NCBI GenBank assembly: GCA_009775365.1
Contig: VSPM01000034.1
Location: 1 to 27,742, forward strand
DNA length: 27,742 nucleotides
Reading direction: 5' to 3'
From: Muribaculaceae bacterium
GTDB taxonomy: Bacteria > Bacteroidota > Bacteroidia > Bacteroidales > Muribaculaceae
Below the pieces are notes generated by a model. It was not told the origin of the DNA and made no database searches. It saw only the letters and a list, made by a program, of their open reading frames with translations. This document shows positions 1-10,400 of the stretch, in pieces; the stretch's first letter is position 1; each line of letters starts with the position of its first letter. A program made the translations under genes and the position numbers.

Positions 1-398
1 GAAAACATATCCGATTCCAATATGATAAAACTAACGCTTTCTGCATATACAATATTGAAACTTGAAGAGTTTTCTGACCACAAAGATATAATATTTTTCC
101 ATCTTAAAACATACTTTCATCAAAAAATATTATTTACTCGTCATTTTTATAATTCTGATGAATTAAAAAGAGATGAAGACACTGCGTCTCCACCTCTTGG
201 GATCAAAGCATGTTATCAGTCTTTATATTGTTTATTTTGAAATCTTATAAGAAAAGAACATAAAAGTTGGAACATTCTACTGAACACCCTATTTAATTGT
301 TCAGAAACCTCTAAACGTTTATGCAACATCAGACGTTTTTTAATAGAAGCAAATAGATTTGTTTGCTTGCCTCAGATCAAACATAAAACAATTATACT
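1..398. other. AT-rich left edge without a convincing gene
   Basis: This stretch is very AT-rich. The only open frame, at 22-240 on the plus strand (72 codons), shows no recognisable domain, and its composition is unlike the genes to the right, so I do not call it. A sequence TAGATTTG at 354-361 fits the Bacteroidetes -7 consensus TAnnTTTG and lies 37 nt before the small membrane-protein gene, but I find no -33 element at the right distance. I see no RNA gene or repeat here. Confidence 0.5.
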
Positions 399-581
399 AT
401 GTGGTTAAAATTCTTTATCGGCGCGTTATGCGCACTCATAATTGGCATAATTTTTTCCGGAATCAACAGTTGGACAAAGGGCCTAAAGCCTGATTTGAGA
501 ATTGTCATAAAGACTATAGTGTTTATTGCTGTCATGGCGCTCACAGGATATTGTTTCACTATATTTCCGTGGCAATCTTAA
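399..581 (+). CDS. small two-helix membrane protein, unknown function
   Basis: This is a 60-residue protein with no family I recognise. Two hydrophobic segments are visible, at about residues 4-21 and 38-56, joined by a short basic, polar linker (around TKGLKPDLR), so it should be an inner-membrane hairpin. The frame begins at an ATG preceded by an A/T-rich stretch, and a possible -7 box lies at 354-361. It stands alone about 200 nt before clpB. The regular amphipathic pattern and GC content closer to the neighbouring genes than to the AT-rich edge favour a real gene, but length alone gives little support. It could also be a chance frame. Confidence 0.5.
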   Translation: MWLKFFIGALCALIIGIIFSGINSWTKGLKPDLRIVIKTIVFIAVMALTGYCFTIFPWQS

Positions 582-598
582 GACGCTGCTATGACAAC

Positions 599-615
599 AG
601 GCATTATATATGCCT
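599..615 (+). terminator. weak hairpin after the small membrane protein
   Basis: AGGCAT (599-604) pairs with ATGCCT (610-615) across a 5-nt loop, 18 nt after the preceding stop codon. There is no T-run behind it, so it is at best a weak terminator or an mRNA-stabilising hairpin. Confidence 0.25.
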
Positions 616-711
616 CCCTTACTATTCTCAGATTTCCGCTATCAACAAAGTGAAGCCAACTTTTCAACACTGCGCCAACCATTGAAGAGTTGAATTGTTA
701 ATATTTATATA

Positions 712-747
712 GGATAGTTAAGAGCAACTTTATCCAACCGGCTATCC
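712..747 (+). promoter_or_regulatory. possible alternative hairpins in the clpB leader
   Basis: GGATA (712-716) can pair with TATCC (731-735), with GTT/AAC pairing above it, or GGATAG (712-717) can pair with CTATCC (742-747). The two pairings exclude each other, and both lie 37-72 nt before the clpB start. This could be a leader element for a heat-shock gene, but no known thermometer or CIRCE operator sequence is visible. The call rests only on base pairing. Confidence 0.25.
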
Positions 748-783
748 GTTATCAGATTTTAATATAACTCAAATCCTACATAT

Positions 784-3372
784 ATGAATTTCAACAATTT
801 CACAATCAAATCACAGGAAGTGGTGCAAAAGGCCATAGAGCTCACCCGTCAGAGCGGGCAGCAGCAGATTGAGCCTGTCCACATCCTGAAAGCTCTGATC
901 TCCGAGAGCGAGACGATTGTCAATTTTGTGTTCCAGAAATTAGAGGCAAACCTCAACTCTGTCAACCTGGCAATCGACAAGGAGATCCAGGGATTGCCAA
1001 AAGTGTCGGGCGGAGAGGTTTTTCTCAGCCGTGAATCTAACGACGCCCTTCAGAAAGCCATCGACTTTTCAAAGTCGATGGGCGATGAATATGTGTCGGT
1101 AGAAGCCTTGCTGATGGGCATCCTCAAAACTCGCAACAAGGCTTCTCAGATTCTTAAAGACGCCGGAGTGACTGAAAACGGCCTGAAAGCCGCTATTCAG
1201 GAACTTCGCAAAGGAAACAAAATTACCCAGCAAAGTGCCGAAGACTCTTATCAGGCGCTCGGCAAATATGCCATAAATCTCAACGACAGAGCAAGGAGCG
1301 GCAAACTCGACCCCGTTATCGGCCGCGATGAAGAGATTCGGCGTGTGCTGCAGATTCTTTCACGGCGCACAAAAAACAATCCTATGCTGGTGGGAGAACC
1401 GGGCACCGGAAAGACTGCCATTGCTGAAGGGCTTGCCCACCGAATAGTGAGAGGTGACGTGCCTGAGAACCTGAAGACTAAACAGATTTATTCTCTCGAC
1501 ATGGGCGCCCTTGTTGCAGGTGCAAAATACAAAGGAGAATTTGAAGAGCGACTAAAAGCCATTGTGAACGAGGTCACTCAAAGCGACGGCGAAATCATAC
1601 TCTTCATCGATGAAATACACACTCTCGTTGGCGCAGGCAAAGGAGAGGGCGCAATGGATGCCGCCAACATTCTCAAACCTGCACTCGCACGAGGAGAGCT
1701 CCGCTCGATAGGAGCCACAACTCTCGATGAATATCAGAAATATTTTGAGAAAGACAAGGCTCTTGAAAGACGTTTCCAGAAAGTCATGGTCGACGAACCC
1801 GACGAACTTTCCGCCATCTCTATTCTGCGTGGACTTAAAGAACGCTACGAAAACCACCATAAGGTGCGAATAATGGACGAAGCGATCATTGCCGCCGTGC
1901 AGTTAAGCGTGCGCTATATCACTGACCGATTCCTCCCCGACAAGGCTATAGACCTTATTGACGAGGCCGCATCAAAACTGCGCCTGGAGATGGACTCCAT
2001 GCCTCAGGCCCTTGACGAGGCTCAACGAAAAATAGCACAACTTGAAATCGAGCGAGAGGCAATCAAGAGGGAAGGAAATAAATACAAAATCAAAGAAATC
2101 GACGAAGACCTCGCAAACCTTCGCGACACAGAGAAATCACTGAAGGCTAAATGGCAGGCTGAGAAAAACGAAATCAACAAGATTCAGCAGAACAAGATTG
2201 AAATCGAACAGCTCAAACATGAAGCAGAGATGGCAAAGCGTGAAGGCGACTATGCCAAGGTTGCGGAAATCGAATATTCCAAAATAAAACAGAAGGAAGA
2301 CGAAAACAAGGTCACCCAAGAGAAACTAAAGCAACTTCAGGGTGAGGGAGCGATGATCAAAGAGGAGGTCGACGCTGAAGACATTGCCGAAATCGTAAGC
2401 CGCTGGACCGGAATTCCCGTAAAGAAAATGGCACAAAGCGAAAGGGAGAAACTTCTTCATCTTGAAGAAGAGCTTCACAAGCGTGTTGTAGGACAGGACG
2501 ACGCAATTAAAGCCGTGAGCGATGCTGTGAGAAGAAGCCGTGCAGGGCTCAACGATCCTCGGCGCCCTATTGGCTCCTTTATTTTCCTGGGCACCACCGG
2601 CGTGGGCAAAACAGAACTGGCTAAAGCACTTGCTGAATACCTCTTCGACGATGAAGACATGATGACACGTATCGACATGTCGGAATATATGGAGAAACAC
2701 TCTGTATCACGCCTTGTCGGAGCGCCTCCGGGATATGTAGGATATGATGAAGGCGGCCAGCTCACCGAAGCTGTGCGTCGCAAACCGTATAGCGTTGTGC
2801 TTTTCGATGAAATTGAAAAAGCCAATCCGGATGTGTTCAATATTCTTCTTCAGGTGCTTGACGACGGACGCCTCACCGACAATAAAGGGCGCTTCATCAA
2901 TTTCAAAAACACAATCATTATCATGACATCCAATGAAGGCTCGCCTGTCATAAGGCAGAACTTTGCAGAAATGAAGGATAATGACCGCGACGAGGTTATC
3001 GAAAAAACCAAGAAGGAAGTAATGGACCTTCTCAAAATGAAGATTCGACCTGAGTTCCTCAACCGTATCGACGAAATTGTGATGTTCACACCTCTTGACA
3101 AGAAAGAGATTCAGGATATTGTAGACATTCAGGTAAAGAGCGTGCAGAAAATGCTTGCAGCAAACGGGGTCACACTCGAAGTCACCAAGCCTGCTCTTGA
3201 ACTCCTTGCAGAAGATGGCTACGACCCCGAATTTGGCGCACGCCCTGTGAAACGTACAATCCAGAGAATGGTTCTCAACCAGCTCTCAAAAGATATCCTT
3301 TCACAGAAAGTGAATAGAGAAACACCGATTAGAATCGACCGAAAAGGCGATGAACTAGTTTTCACTAACTAA
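784..3372 (+). CDS. clpB: ClpB, ATP-dependent protein disaggregase
   Basis: ClpB is the cytosolic Hsp100 hexamer that, with DnaK, threads aggregated proteins through its pore. The 862 residues match the usual length. In order: an N-terminal Clp repeat domain (about 1-145); a first AAA+ domain with Walker A GEPGTGKT (204-211) and Walker B FIDE (D276-E277); the charged coiled-coil middle domain (about 405-530) that separates ClpB from ClpA and ClpC; a second AAA+ domain with Walker A GTTGVGKT (603-610) and Walker B LFDE (D675-E676); and the C-terminal D2 small domain. Pore loops are recognisable as GAKYKGEF and GYVGYDEGG. No IGF/IGL-type ClpP-binding loop is evident, as expected for ClpB. It appears monocistronic, with a strong terminator 50 nt downstream. 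Heat-shock control is expected for the family, but I see no CIRCE element. Confidence 0.98.
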   Translation: MNFNNFTIKSQEVVQKAIELTRQSGQQQIEPVHILKALISESETIVNFVFQKLEANLNSVNLAIDKEIQGLPKVSGGEVFLSRESNDALQKAIDFSKSMGDEYVSVEALLMGILKTRNKASQILKDAGVTENGLKAAIQELRKGNKITQQSAEDSYQALGKYAINLNDRARSGKLDPVIGRDEEIRRVLQILSRRTKNNPMLVGEPGTGKTAIAEGLAHRIVRGDVPENLKTKQIYSLDMGALVAGAKYKGEFEERLKAIVNEVTQSDGEIILFIDEIHTLVGAGKGEGAMDAANILKPALARGELRSIGATTLDEYQKYFEKDKALERRFQKVMVDEPDELSAISILRGLKERYENHHKVRIMDEAIIAAVQLSVRYITDRFLPDKAIDLIDEAASKLRLEMDSMPQALDEAQRKIAQLEIEREAIKREGNKYKIKEIDEDLANLRDTEKSLKAKWQAEKNEINKIQQNKIEIEQLKHEAEMAKREGDYAKVAEIEYSKIKQKEDENKVTQEKLKQLQGEGAMIKEEVDAEDIAEIVSRWTGIPVKKMAQSEREKLLHLEEELHKRVVGQDDAIKAVSDAVRRSRAGLNDPRRPIGSFIFLGTTGVGKTELAKALAEYLFDDEDMMTRIDMSEYMEKHSVSRLVGAPPGYVGYDEGGQLTEAVRRKPYSVVLFDEIEKANPDVFNILLQVLDDGRLTDNKGRFINFKNTIIIMTSNEGSPVIRQNFAEMKDNDRDEVIEKTKKEVMDLLKMKIRPEFLNRIDEIVMFTPLDKKEIQDIVDIQVKSVQKMLAANGVTLEVTKPALELLAEDGYDPEFGARPVKRTIQRMVLNQLSKDILSQKVNRETPIRIDRKGDELVFTN

Positions 3373-3421
3373 AAGACAATATATCCGCAATATAAAGCTT
3401 TTAGAATTAACTTTTTTCGCG

Positions 3422-3455
3422 CAGGGTGGCTTTTTAGTCGCCCTGTATTTTTTTT
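3422..3455 (+). terminator. intrinsic terminator of clpB
   Basis: CAGGGTGGC (3422-3430) pairs with GTCGCCCTG (3437-3445), 9 bp including two G-U pairs, around a 6-nt loop. It is followed by TA and eight T (3448-3455), a classic rho-independent terminator 50 nt after the clpB stop. Confidence 0.9.
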
Positions 3456-3526
3456 GAATTACGCAACAGTAATTTTTCGCATTTCATGCAACAATAATAT
3501 GTTTTAAAACACGTTTAAACAACATA

Positions 3527-3768
3527 GCACACTTCTTTGTTATTATAAATGTGTGCGCCGCGACGCTCCTTCTTCCGTAAGAGCCTCTCCGGATTCGTGA
3601 CAAAAAATTCGTGACAACTACAGGGAACTTACAAATCCCGAATCGTGACAGAAAGGGGCACTCAATTATCTATTGACTTGCAGGCCTGGCAAACCTGTCG
3701 TTCCCCTGGACACATTGTTTTACAATTTAAATGTGTCCGAACAGAGTTAGTTTTTCGCCATTCTCTAA
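3527..3768 (+). ncRNA. candidate structured RNA or leader between clpB and the redoxin gene
   Basis: This non-coding stretch (gap 3373-3824) is rich in complementary arms. AATGTGT (3549-3555) can pair with ACACATT (3710-3716), closing a domain. That domain holds GATTCG/CGAATC (3592-3597/3639-3644) with GGGA/TCCC inside, AGGGG/CCCCT (3654-3658/3703-3707), TCAAT/ATTGA (3662-3666/3672-3676) and CAGG/CCTG (3681-3684/3694-3697). The same GGACACAT (3708-3715) alternatively pairs perfectly with ATGTGTCC (3731-3738), and GTGTGC (3551-3556) with GCACAC (3527-3532). The decamer ATTCGTGACA occurs at 3593 and 3607, with a close copy at 3641. No open frame of note runs through it. It could be a free small RNA, a switch-like leader for the gene at 3825, or neither. 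I cannot assign it to a known RNA family, and the strand is uncertain. Confidence 0.4.
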
Positions 3769-3824
3769 CATAGCATCATATACGGCGCTTTGAATGGCTT
3801 TTTGTGTAACGAAAACAAGAAATT

Positions 3825-4310
3825 GTGAAAACAAAGTATTTTTTATTATCGTTTATTTTCGCCGCATTTTTATCATCTTCAATGCCGATTGGAAGCCACT
3901 CTTTGGAAATCGGTAAAGAAGCACCACTCCTCACTTTCTCTTCCTCCTCCGGCTCTCTACCAATGCCAAGCCTTAAAGGCAAATATGTGCTGGTTAATTT
4001 TTGGAGCCCGTCCGACCCGATGTCGCGCATTGCAAACAAACAGTTGGCAATGCTTTCTGCATCACTCCCCTCTTCTCAGATTTCGCATGTGAGCGTATGC
4101 ACCGACTCCGACAAGGTGCTGCAGTCTGAAATAATGGACGCTGACGGAATCCCGTCAAACACCATTTCTCTCTCTGCCAACGACCTTACCCCTGAAGTTC
4201 TTAATGACTTTCAGATTTCTACAGGCCACCGCTCTTTCCTTATAGACCCGTTCGGGAATCTCACAGCGATTCTCCCTTCCACAGAGCAAATAAAATCTGT
4301 GATTTCCTGA
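3825..4310 (+). CDS. secreted thioredoxin-fold protein without CxxC
   Basis: This 161-residue protein has a signal peptide (basic MKTK, then a hydrophobic run to about residue 20) and a TlpA/AhpC-type thioredoxin fold. The fold is shown by GKEAPLLTF, the strand KGKYVLVNFW (51-60) and the later FLIDPFGNL (138-146), which carries the Asp-Pro-x-Gly turn common in TlpA-like proteins. Where active TlpA proteins read NFWAxWCGPCR, this one reads NFWSPSDPMSR: Asp64 and Ser67 replace both catalytic cysteines, and the only cysteine left is Cys92. It therefore cannot do dithiol-disulfide exchange, and a binding, chaperone-like or scaffold role in the periplasm is an inference. It is the only gene between the clpB terminator and a strong hairpin at 4341. 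The start is the ATG that gives a clean signal peptide. Confidence 0.8.
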   Translation: MKTKYFLLSFIFAAFLSSSMPIGSHSLEIGKEAPLLTFSSSSGSLPMPSLKGKYVLVNFWSPSDPMSRIANKQLAMLSASLPSSQISHVSVCTDSDKVLQSEIMDADGIPSNTISLSANDLTPEVLNDFQISTGHRSFLIDPFGNLTAILPSTEQIKSVIS

Positions 4311-4340
4311 CAACAACATCAGAAACAACAAACCTACACA

Positions 4341-4385
4341 ATAACAGACAGGGCTGAAAGACAAACTTTAGGCCCTGTCTGTTAT
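4341..4385. terminator. bidirectional terminator between redoxin and sprA
   Basis: ATAACAGACAGGGC (4341-4354) and GCCCTGTCTGTTAT (4372-4385) are perfectly complementary over 14 bp. The loop can extend the stem through AAAG/CTTT. It lies between two convergent genes. The plus-strand tail is only moderately T-rich, so it may work for both directions or stabilise the 3' ends. Confidence 0.7.
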
Positions 4386-4494
4386 CTTCTATTCTTTAGC
4401 GAATCGCCATTCTCTCTCAGCAATAAGCTAAAAGCAAACAATAAATCTATTATAAAGTATTCTTATACCACTCAGACTCTCTTCACAATACATA

Positions 4495-7400
4495 TTAGCG
4501 AGCAAGAGAAAGGTTGAAGGCTATGCCATAGTTAGAGTTGGAGGTAGGATAAGAACTGTTTGACACAAGTGGCGTATTGACCTGATGATCAAAAAACGCG
4601 GATATTGTAACCTTCCTGCTCAACTGATAACTTGCCATGAAGTTTACAGAAAATGTCTGAGTGCCTTGAGTTGCCTGCGTGTAGGCTGATTCTATGCGGC
4701 GTATGAGCGAGAGATTGTTGCTGAACGCGAAATCGAGATTCACCGACAAGTCATTGCTAACTCCGCCTTGCTTGCTGCCAATTTTAATTATCTTGTTGAA
4801 ATCAGCGATTTTCCATCCTGCGCCCACAGAAATCTGCTTGCTCGAAGTCTCCACAATCTGCCCGGCCGACGAATTTAGGTTCAGCGTGCGGGCATCGCGA
4901 TATTCTGCATTGAGCGTGACATCATTATTGAATGTCATGTTCACACCAATAAGCGGAGCAAACTTCTCCGTGATTGCCACCGACGATATGTTATAAGGCG
5001 AAGAAGGTATCGGCTGCTGTGTGAGTTCATCCATCGTGAATCCCATATCGCCATTTATCCCTACCCAGTTGAGATAACTTGAGTAGTTGCCCACAGAATA
5101 TGTGCACTGATAAGCATGATTAACCGTAAACGATTTAAAAATCTTGCTCATATTTCCCAGCTGCAGGAAGCCGTCGTAGGTCACTCTCCAGTTGGGGCGC
5201 ATGGCTCCAAGCCCCGGGAAGTGCTGCAATGTCACCTTATTGGCATCATATCCGCTATATGCCGCAATGAATGCAGGAATCAACACATCGGGGCTTGTCG
5301 GGCTGACTGCGCCGACAGCGGGATTATATGGAGTGTCACCCAACGGAGAATTCTCAAGGAAACCCGATGAGGGATAATGAGAGCCCTTATAGTTTGCCTC
5401 ATATCTCGCAGCGATAATCGGTATATTCTCAAGGAACTTTGAAAAAGCGGCAGAAGCATAACCGTTGTCTGCCTTGGAGCCTTTCAGCGCGGTTGCAAGA
5501 GCTACATGCGTACGAGTGTAAGAACCTGTGCGCGTAGTCGGCATTCCGCTGAACATGAATTGCACCTGACGGGTGCGGTTGTCTGTTAGATTGCTTGTCA
5601 ACACCACCTTGAGACCCCTTATAGGCTCGAGCGTGAGCTCAAAGTTAAACTCTTTTCCTTGATTCCATATAGCAGGCGATGTCATGTCGGCAGAAGTGAG
5701 CAGCCACCCTCTGTCGAGAGCCTTGTTCACAAACGATTCATCATAGAAACCGAAAGCAAAGTCAAGGCCCGGAGACATTGGCCCGTATTTTGTGCTCTGT
5801 CCGAACACATCGCCAACATTCGGTGCAAACTGAGGCAGATTCAATGAATGCGAGCTGCGCCATTTAAATGACAGATTCCTCGGCATCATGGCAAACCTCA
5901 GAGCATAGGCGGCCAGTTCTTTGGCAAAGGAGTCTTTCTCCTTTTTCTTATCCTCTCTTACTGTCACCGTCACATTGCCGCTCATCTTATTGAGAATCTC
6001 TATTGAGTTCTCGTCGATCACCTTGTAGTCAAGTTTAATTGGCTTCTTGTCGGAAACCGCGCTAAACCTAATCTTCTTCGTCTTGAGATTATGCTTCACG
6101 ATAGTTGTAGTGTCTTCCGACAACGTTATCGAACGCTCGAATTTCTTCACATCCGATTTCTGCGACATGTCTCTCCGGTTGCCTTGCCCGTTGTCCTGCT
6201 GATTTCTGCGATTGTTGCCCTTATTATTTCGATTGTTTCCGGCATTTCGAGAAGAAGTCTTAGAGAATCGTTTATTGATTTCCTTAAGATACTTCGATTT
6301 GTTGAAAAGCGTCTCAAAATTCAACCTCGCATCGGCATTCCATGTTGTCTGGTTCTGAACAGTGTTGCCAAGATATAAATCATCTACAGTCGCCCCTTTG
6401 TCCCAGCGATAAGTGGAGTTATAGCTTACCGACCCTGTGAGATAGTCAAGCACAGGAATTTTGTTGAAAGGTGCGCGATAAGTGCCGGTGAATGTCTGGT
6501 TGTAGTTCCAGGGTGTGCCGAGCCCTTTGATTGAAGACCACACAGTGTCTTTCCAGTCGCGGTATTTATCGGGGAACAGACGCTTGTTGACTGCGCCTAT
6601 TGTTTCCTCGATTCGAGCCGTGGTATTGCTTGAGAATGAAAAACTGAGCGACTGAAGAAGATTCCATGTGATGCTGAGCTGGCGATCCCAAAGGAAGTTC
6701 TTGCTCACTTGCACGGGAAGTTGAAAATCCACATCCACCTCGCTGCGAGTCTGCTCCTCATAATAGTAGCGCGACATGTTGGTGTAGAATGTGAGATTGT
6801 TAAACATCCAGTTTATTCCCCACTCGCGGAAGAACTTTGCAGTCTTTCCTTTCCCCTTGAGGAAACTGAAAGGCTTTATCGGCTGCACATATGGGCTGTA
6901 ACTGTATTGGAAACTGCCTCTGTAGTCGTATGTGTTCTGATATTCAGTATTGGGGTCTGCATTCTTCTGCTTGTTGAAAGAGAACGAAAGCTGGAAGTTT
7001 GCCGGATCCCAGGGCATGGGGTTCTTGCTCTGCACATTGAATTTAATATTCGACAGAGAGAAACTTTCCACTGTTTTATGAGTGATAGCAAAATTCTTTA
7101 TAGAATCTTTCTCATGCTTGGTTGTGGCGGCGTCGAGAGCATCCTTCAATAGGACATCCTGGTCAAGGGGATTGTATTTAGGCGTGGTTTTCTCACTTGA
7201 GCGTGAGTAATAGACAGGAGCGCTTAATTTAGCGCCTGCGGGGAACACCTTGCCTATATCACCTTGAATTGCGAAATTATACTGCTCGTAGTCATCAAGC
7301 CTTCTCGACGACAGGCCCTGGTCAACACCTCCGAAACCGGCGGTCTCCTTGTGCATTGAGAAATTCATCATGCCAAGATCGCTCATTGTGAGATTTGCGT

Positions 7401-10400
7401 TCACTTTTGCAGCCCAGCCGCCATCTTCGTTGAAATCTGTCACTCTCAGCTCATTCACCCATATCACGCCATCTTTTACGGAATTCGACTTGTTACGTAT
7501 TCCAATAAGCATGACTCTCACGTCGCTAAGACTCGGGTTGCCAAGCACACTCACCGTGTTGTGGTCGTTGTCAGGGTCGCGCATGGAATACAAAGTTGTG
7601 AAGTTCACGCCTTCCACATTAGCGCTCTTGTCGTGATTGCGAGCCACTTTCAGATTTGTGAAAGCATCAAACGGCACATTCAGGAAGTTTGATATAGGCC
7701 ACACTATCTGACGGTCGGCACTATTGAGGTTATTGTAAACTCCCGGAGGCGTAATCTCCAGAGGGATCTCATACTCATAATAATTGTTCTTGACATCAGA
7801 TCCGAGGCGCACAAATATTGCCAAATCCCCGTTTTTAAGATTTGTGCGGTCGTCGACCGTTGCTTCAGCATGCACCCACATCTGCATACGGCGATATATG
7901 CGAAGGTCAAGCTGAGTGTTTTTATAGGCACCGCGCGCATCACCGGGCTGCAGGCCGGTGACCTTCATCTGAAGCGACTGCTCGTTGAGCTGTGTTGCCT
8001 GAGACTGTCCGGGGTCTTGGATACGGGTCACATCCGGAGGAAGGACATAGCTGACCGGCTCCCTCTGCGAATTCTCCTCGATATTTACTATCGTCATATC
8101 GAGATCGCCTTCCGCAGGAGAATCATTTCTGCTGTTGAGATTAAACTTATAGTCACGCCATTCTCCCCTCACAAGTTCAAGTGCGGCAAATCTCAAATGA
8201 GTCACCTCCTTGAAACCGGTCATGAACATTCTGGCAAAACGAATTGTAGAGAAATCGGATATTCCTCCCACAATCTTGTCGGGCTGGCTGAGCGGAATTT
8301 TAATAAGATACCATACGGCCACGTCTGTGCCCTTGCGTGTTGGAACGACTTTCTCACGCCTGTCGGCCACATAATTTTTGCCTACAACGAGATCTTCGGG
8401 GCGTATCGACACCTTGTATTGGAAATAACGCTCATATTCATTCAGCGTGTTGTCCTGATTTATATCTTCCACATCCGGCACACTGCGCGACGACTGATAC
8501 ATCGGGTTGTCGCTCTGGTCGGGCGACAGCGAGTTGCCCTCCACTCCGTTATAATGCTTGTAGCGGTCAAGAATAGAGGTGTGATGCTCGTCATAATACG
8601 GGCTGCGATAGAAGTGATAATTGTCGCCGGCAGGGTCGTTCATGGCCGAGAACGGATCATCCTGCATCTCCGCAATGACAGATGAAGAGAGCTTGCTGCG
8701 AAGTTTGTTGAGATATTCGGCATAGGAGCCAAACGAAAATTCATCGTCATTAGGAAGCCCGTCAAGGCCGACATCTTGCATTGGCCGGGCATTCTCGGCA
8801 TTCTCAAACGCATATGTCAGTGAATTCTGAGTCGACACACGCCCCCAGTTTGTTTCGGCCATGAACTGCTCGTCGCCATCGATAGGAATGCCGTTCTCAT
8901 AGCTCTTCATGCCGTCTTTTAGAATATCCTCGCTTATTTCTCCAAAATTAAAATAAAGGTCGCCACCTTCGGTGTTGTGATTATTTTCATCAAGGAATGG
9001 GTCAAGGAGCCAGAACTGAAGATACTCCACATTGGAGCTCTCGAAGTTGGCATTGTCCATCTTTCGCATAATTCCGCCCCATCTTTTTTCGGGATAAAGC
9101 AGATTGCCGTTTTCGTCAATATCTTCAGCATCGAGGTTGTAAGGGCCTCTCTCTCGAGGATAGAAAGACAGGTTCAAGGTCTGTATGTAGTTGGATTCTC
9201 CGGCAATAAGGTCTCGACCAGGATAAATTTCGTCTACTCTCACCTCTCTCACATATGGATTGGAGAGCTGCTCGAGGTCATTGCGCAGATAGCCGGGGAG
9301 CATTGAAGAGTTTTTCTGAGTCCACATCCTGTCGATATAGTTCCAGGCAAGCAATGCGCGATTCTTTCCATATGCCACATCATTAGAGAGCTGGGCTTCC
9401 GGGAACAAAGCGTCCGGCCCCGGCTCATAAGGCGTGGAGGCAAGAAACCATGAATACGGATTGCGCAAGTCTATGCCTATCTGCGTGCTCTCAAAATCAT
9501 CGATATAAGATGATCCTTTGGCAGTGCCGGTCTTCTGCTTATGCGGCACAAGCTGAGCAAACTCGGCGTTAAGGCTGAGTCGGGAAGGTGAGACCGCATT
9601 GATTGTAGGAACCTTGTTAAACAGATTGGTGAGCCACATGAATTCCTTATTATAGCTCAGATTCAAACCCCACATCGTGTTGTTAATCACCTCATCGCCG
9701 ATGTTAACTTTTTCAGTCAGCGACTTTTCAGAGAAATGGAGAATAGTTCCACCCAACGTGAAATCTTTATTGAAACGATATTGAGCGTCAAGACCGAGAA
9801 GAGTCTTTCGCTGCATACTGAAAAGTGACTGATTCTCAAGAGTAACACTTACGTTTGTGCCTGAATCGATAATACTTTGGTTCGTAATAGTGACTATACC
9901 CATGCTGTAGTCTACTGTATAGTCGCTGTTTTCGGTGAGCACCACGCCGCCGGCGGTCACCACCACCGACCCTCTGGGAACATTCATGGCATTAAGGCGA
10001 ATCTGCGCTCCATTCGATGCCTGATATTCGCCAACAAGCGAGAACTTGTTCTTGTCGGCAAACTGTCTGGCCACAACAAGCGTGGAGTCATAAAGCTCCT
10101 TATACACATATGGCTCCGCTATTGCCGGGTTCCCTATCTTTCGCTCAAGATTAGAGCCGAACGGCTCCGCTACCGGAAAGATGATGCGACCTGTGGTAGG
10201 CTGCACGGTGTACCCCTCCACATAGTCAAAAAAACCGTCGGGATTAGATTCCTGATTGGAGTCTATCCGGTCAAGATTCATCACCTGCAAAAGCGGCTTG
10301 TTAGCGATTTCACCCACCGGAAGATAATTAATCTCCATTCCGGTGGTGTCGCTCAGATATTTTATATTCAGTTTGAAATTCTTTTTCTGCAGCTGGTATG

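Noticed and set aside
22..240. 72-codon plus-strand frame at the left edge
   Set aside because: Very AT-rich, no domain, signal peptide or clear promoter; composition unlike the real genes nearby.
2326..2840. Minus-strand frames opposite clpB
   Set aside because: Overlap each other and the conserved AAA+ domain of clpB; shadow frames.
3549..3716. Firm assignment of the candidate RNA as 6S RNA
   Set aside because: The size and closed-helix shape would allow it, but I cannot match conserved 6S sequence, and the extra competing arms do not fit a simple 6S rod; left as unassigned.
7870..8685. 271-codon plus-strand frame opposite sprA
   Set aside because: It lies wholly antisense to a confidently identified 2506-residue gene; the His/Arg/Ile-rich translation is typical of a shadow frame produced by codon bias.
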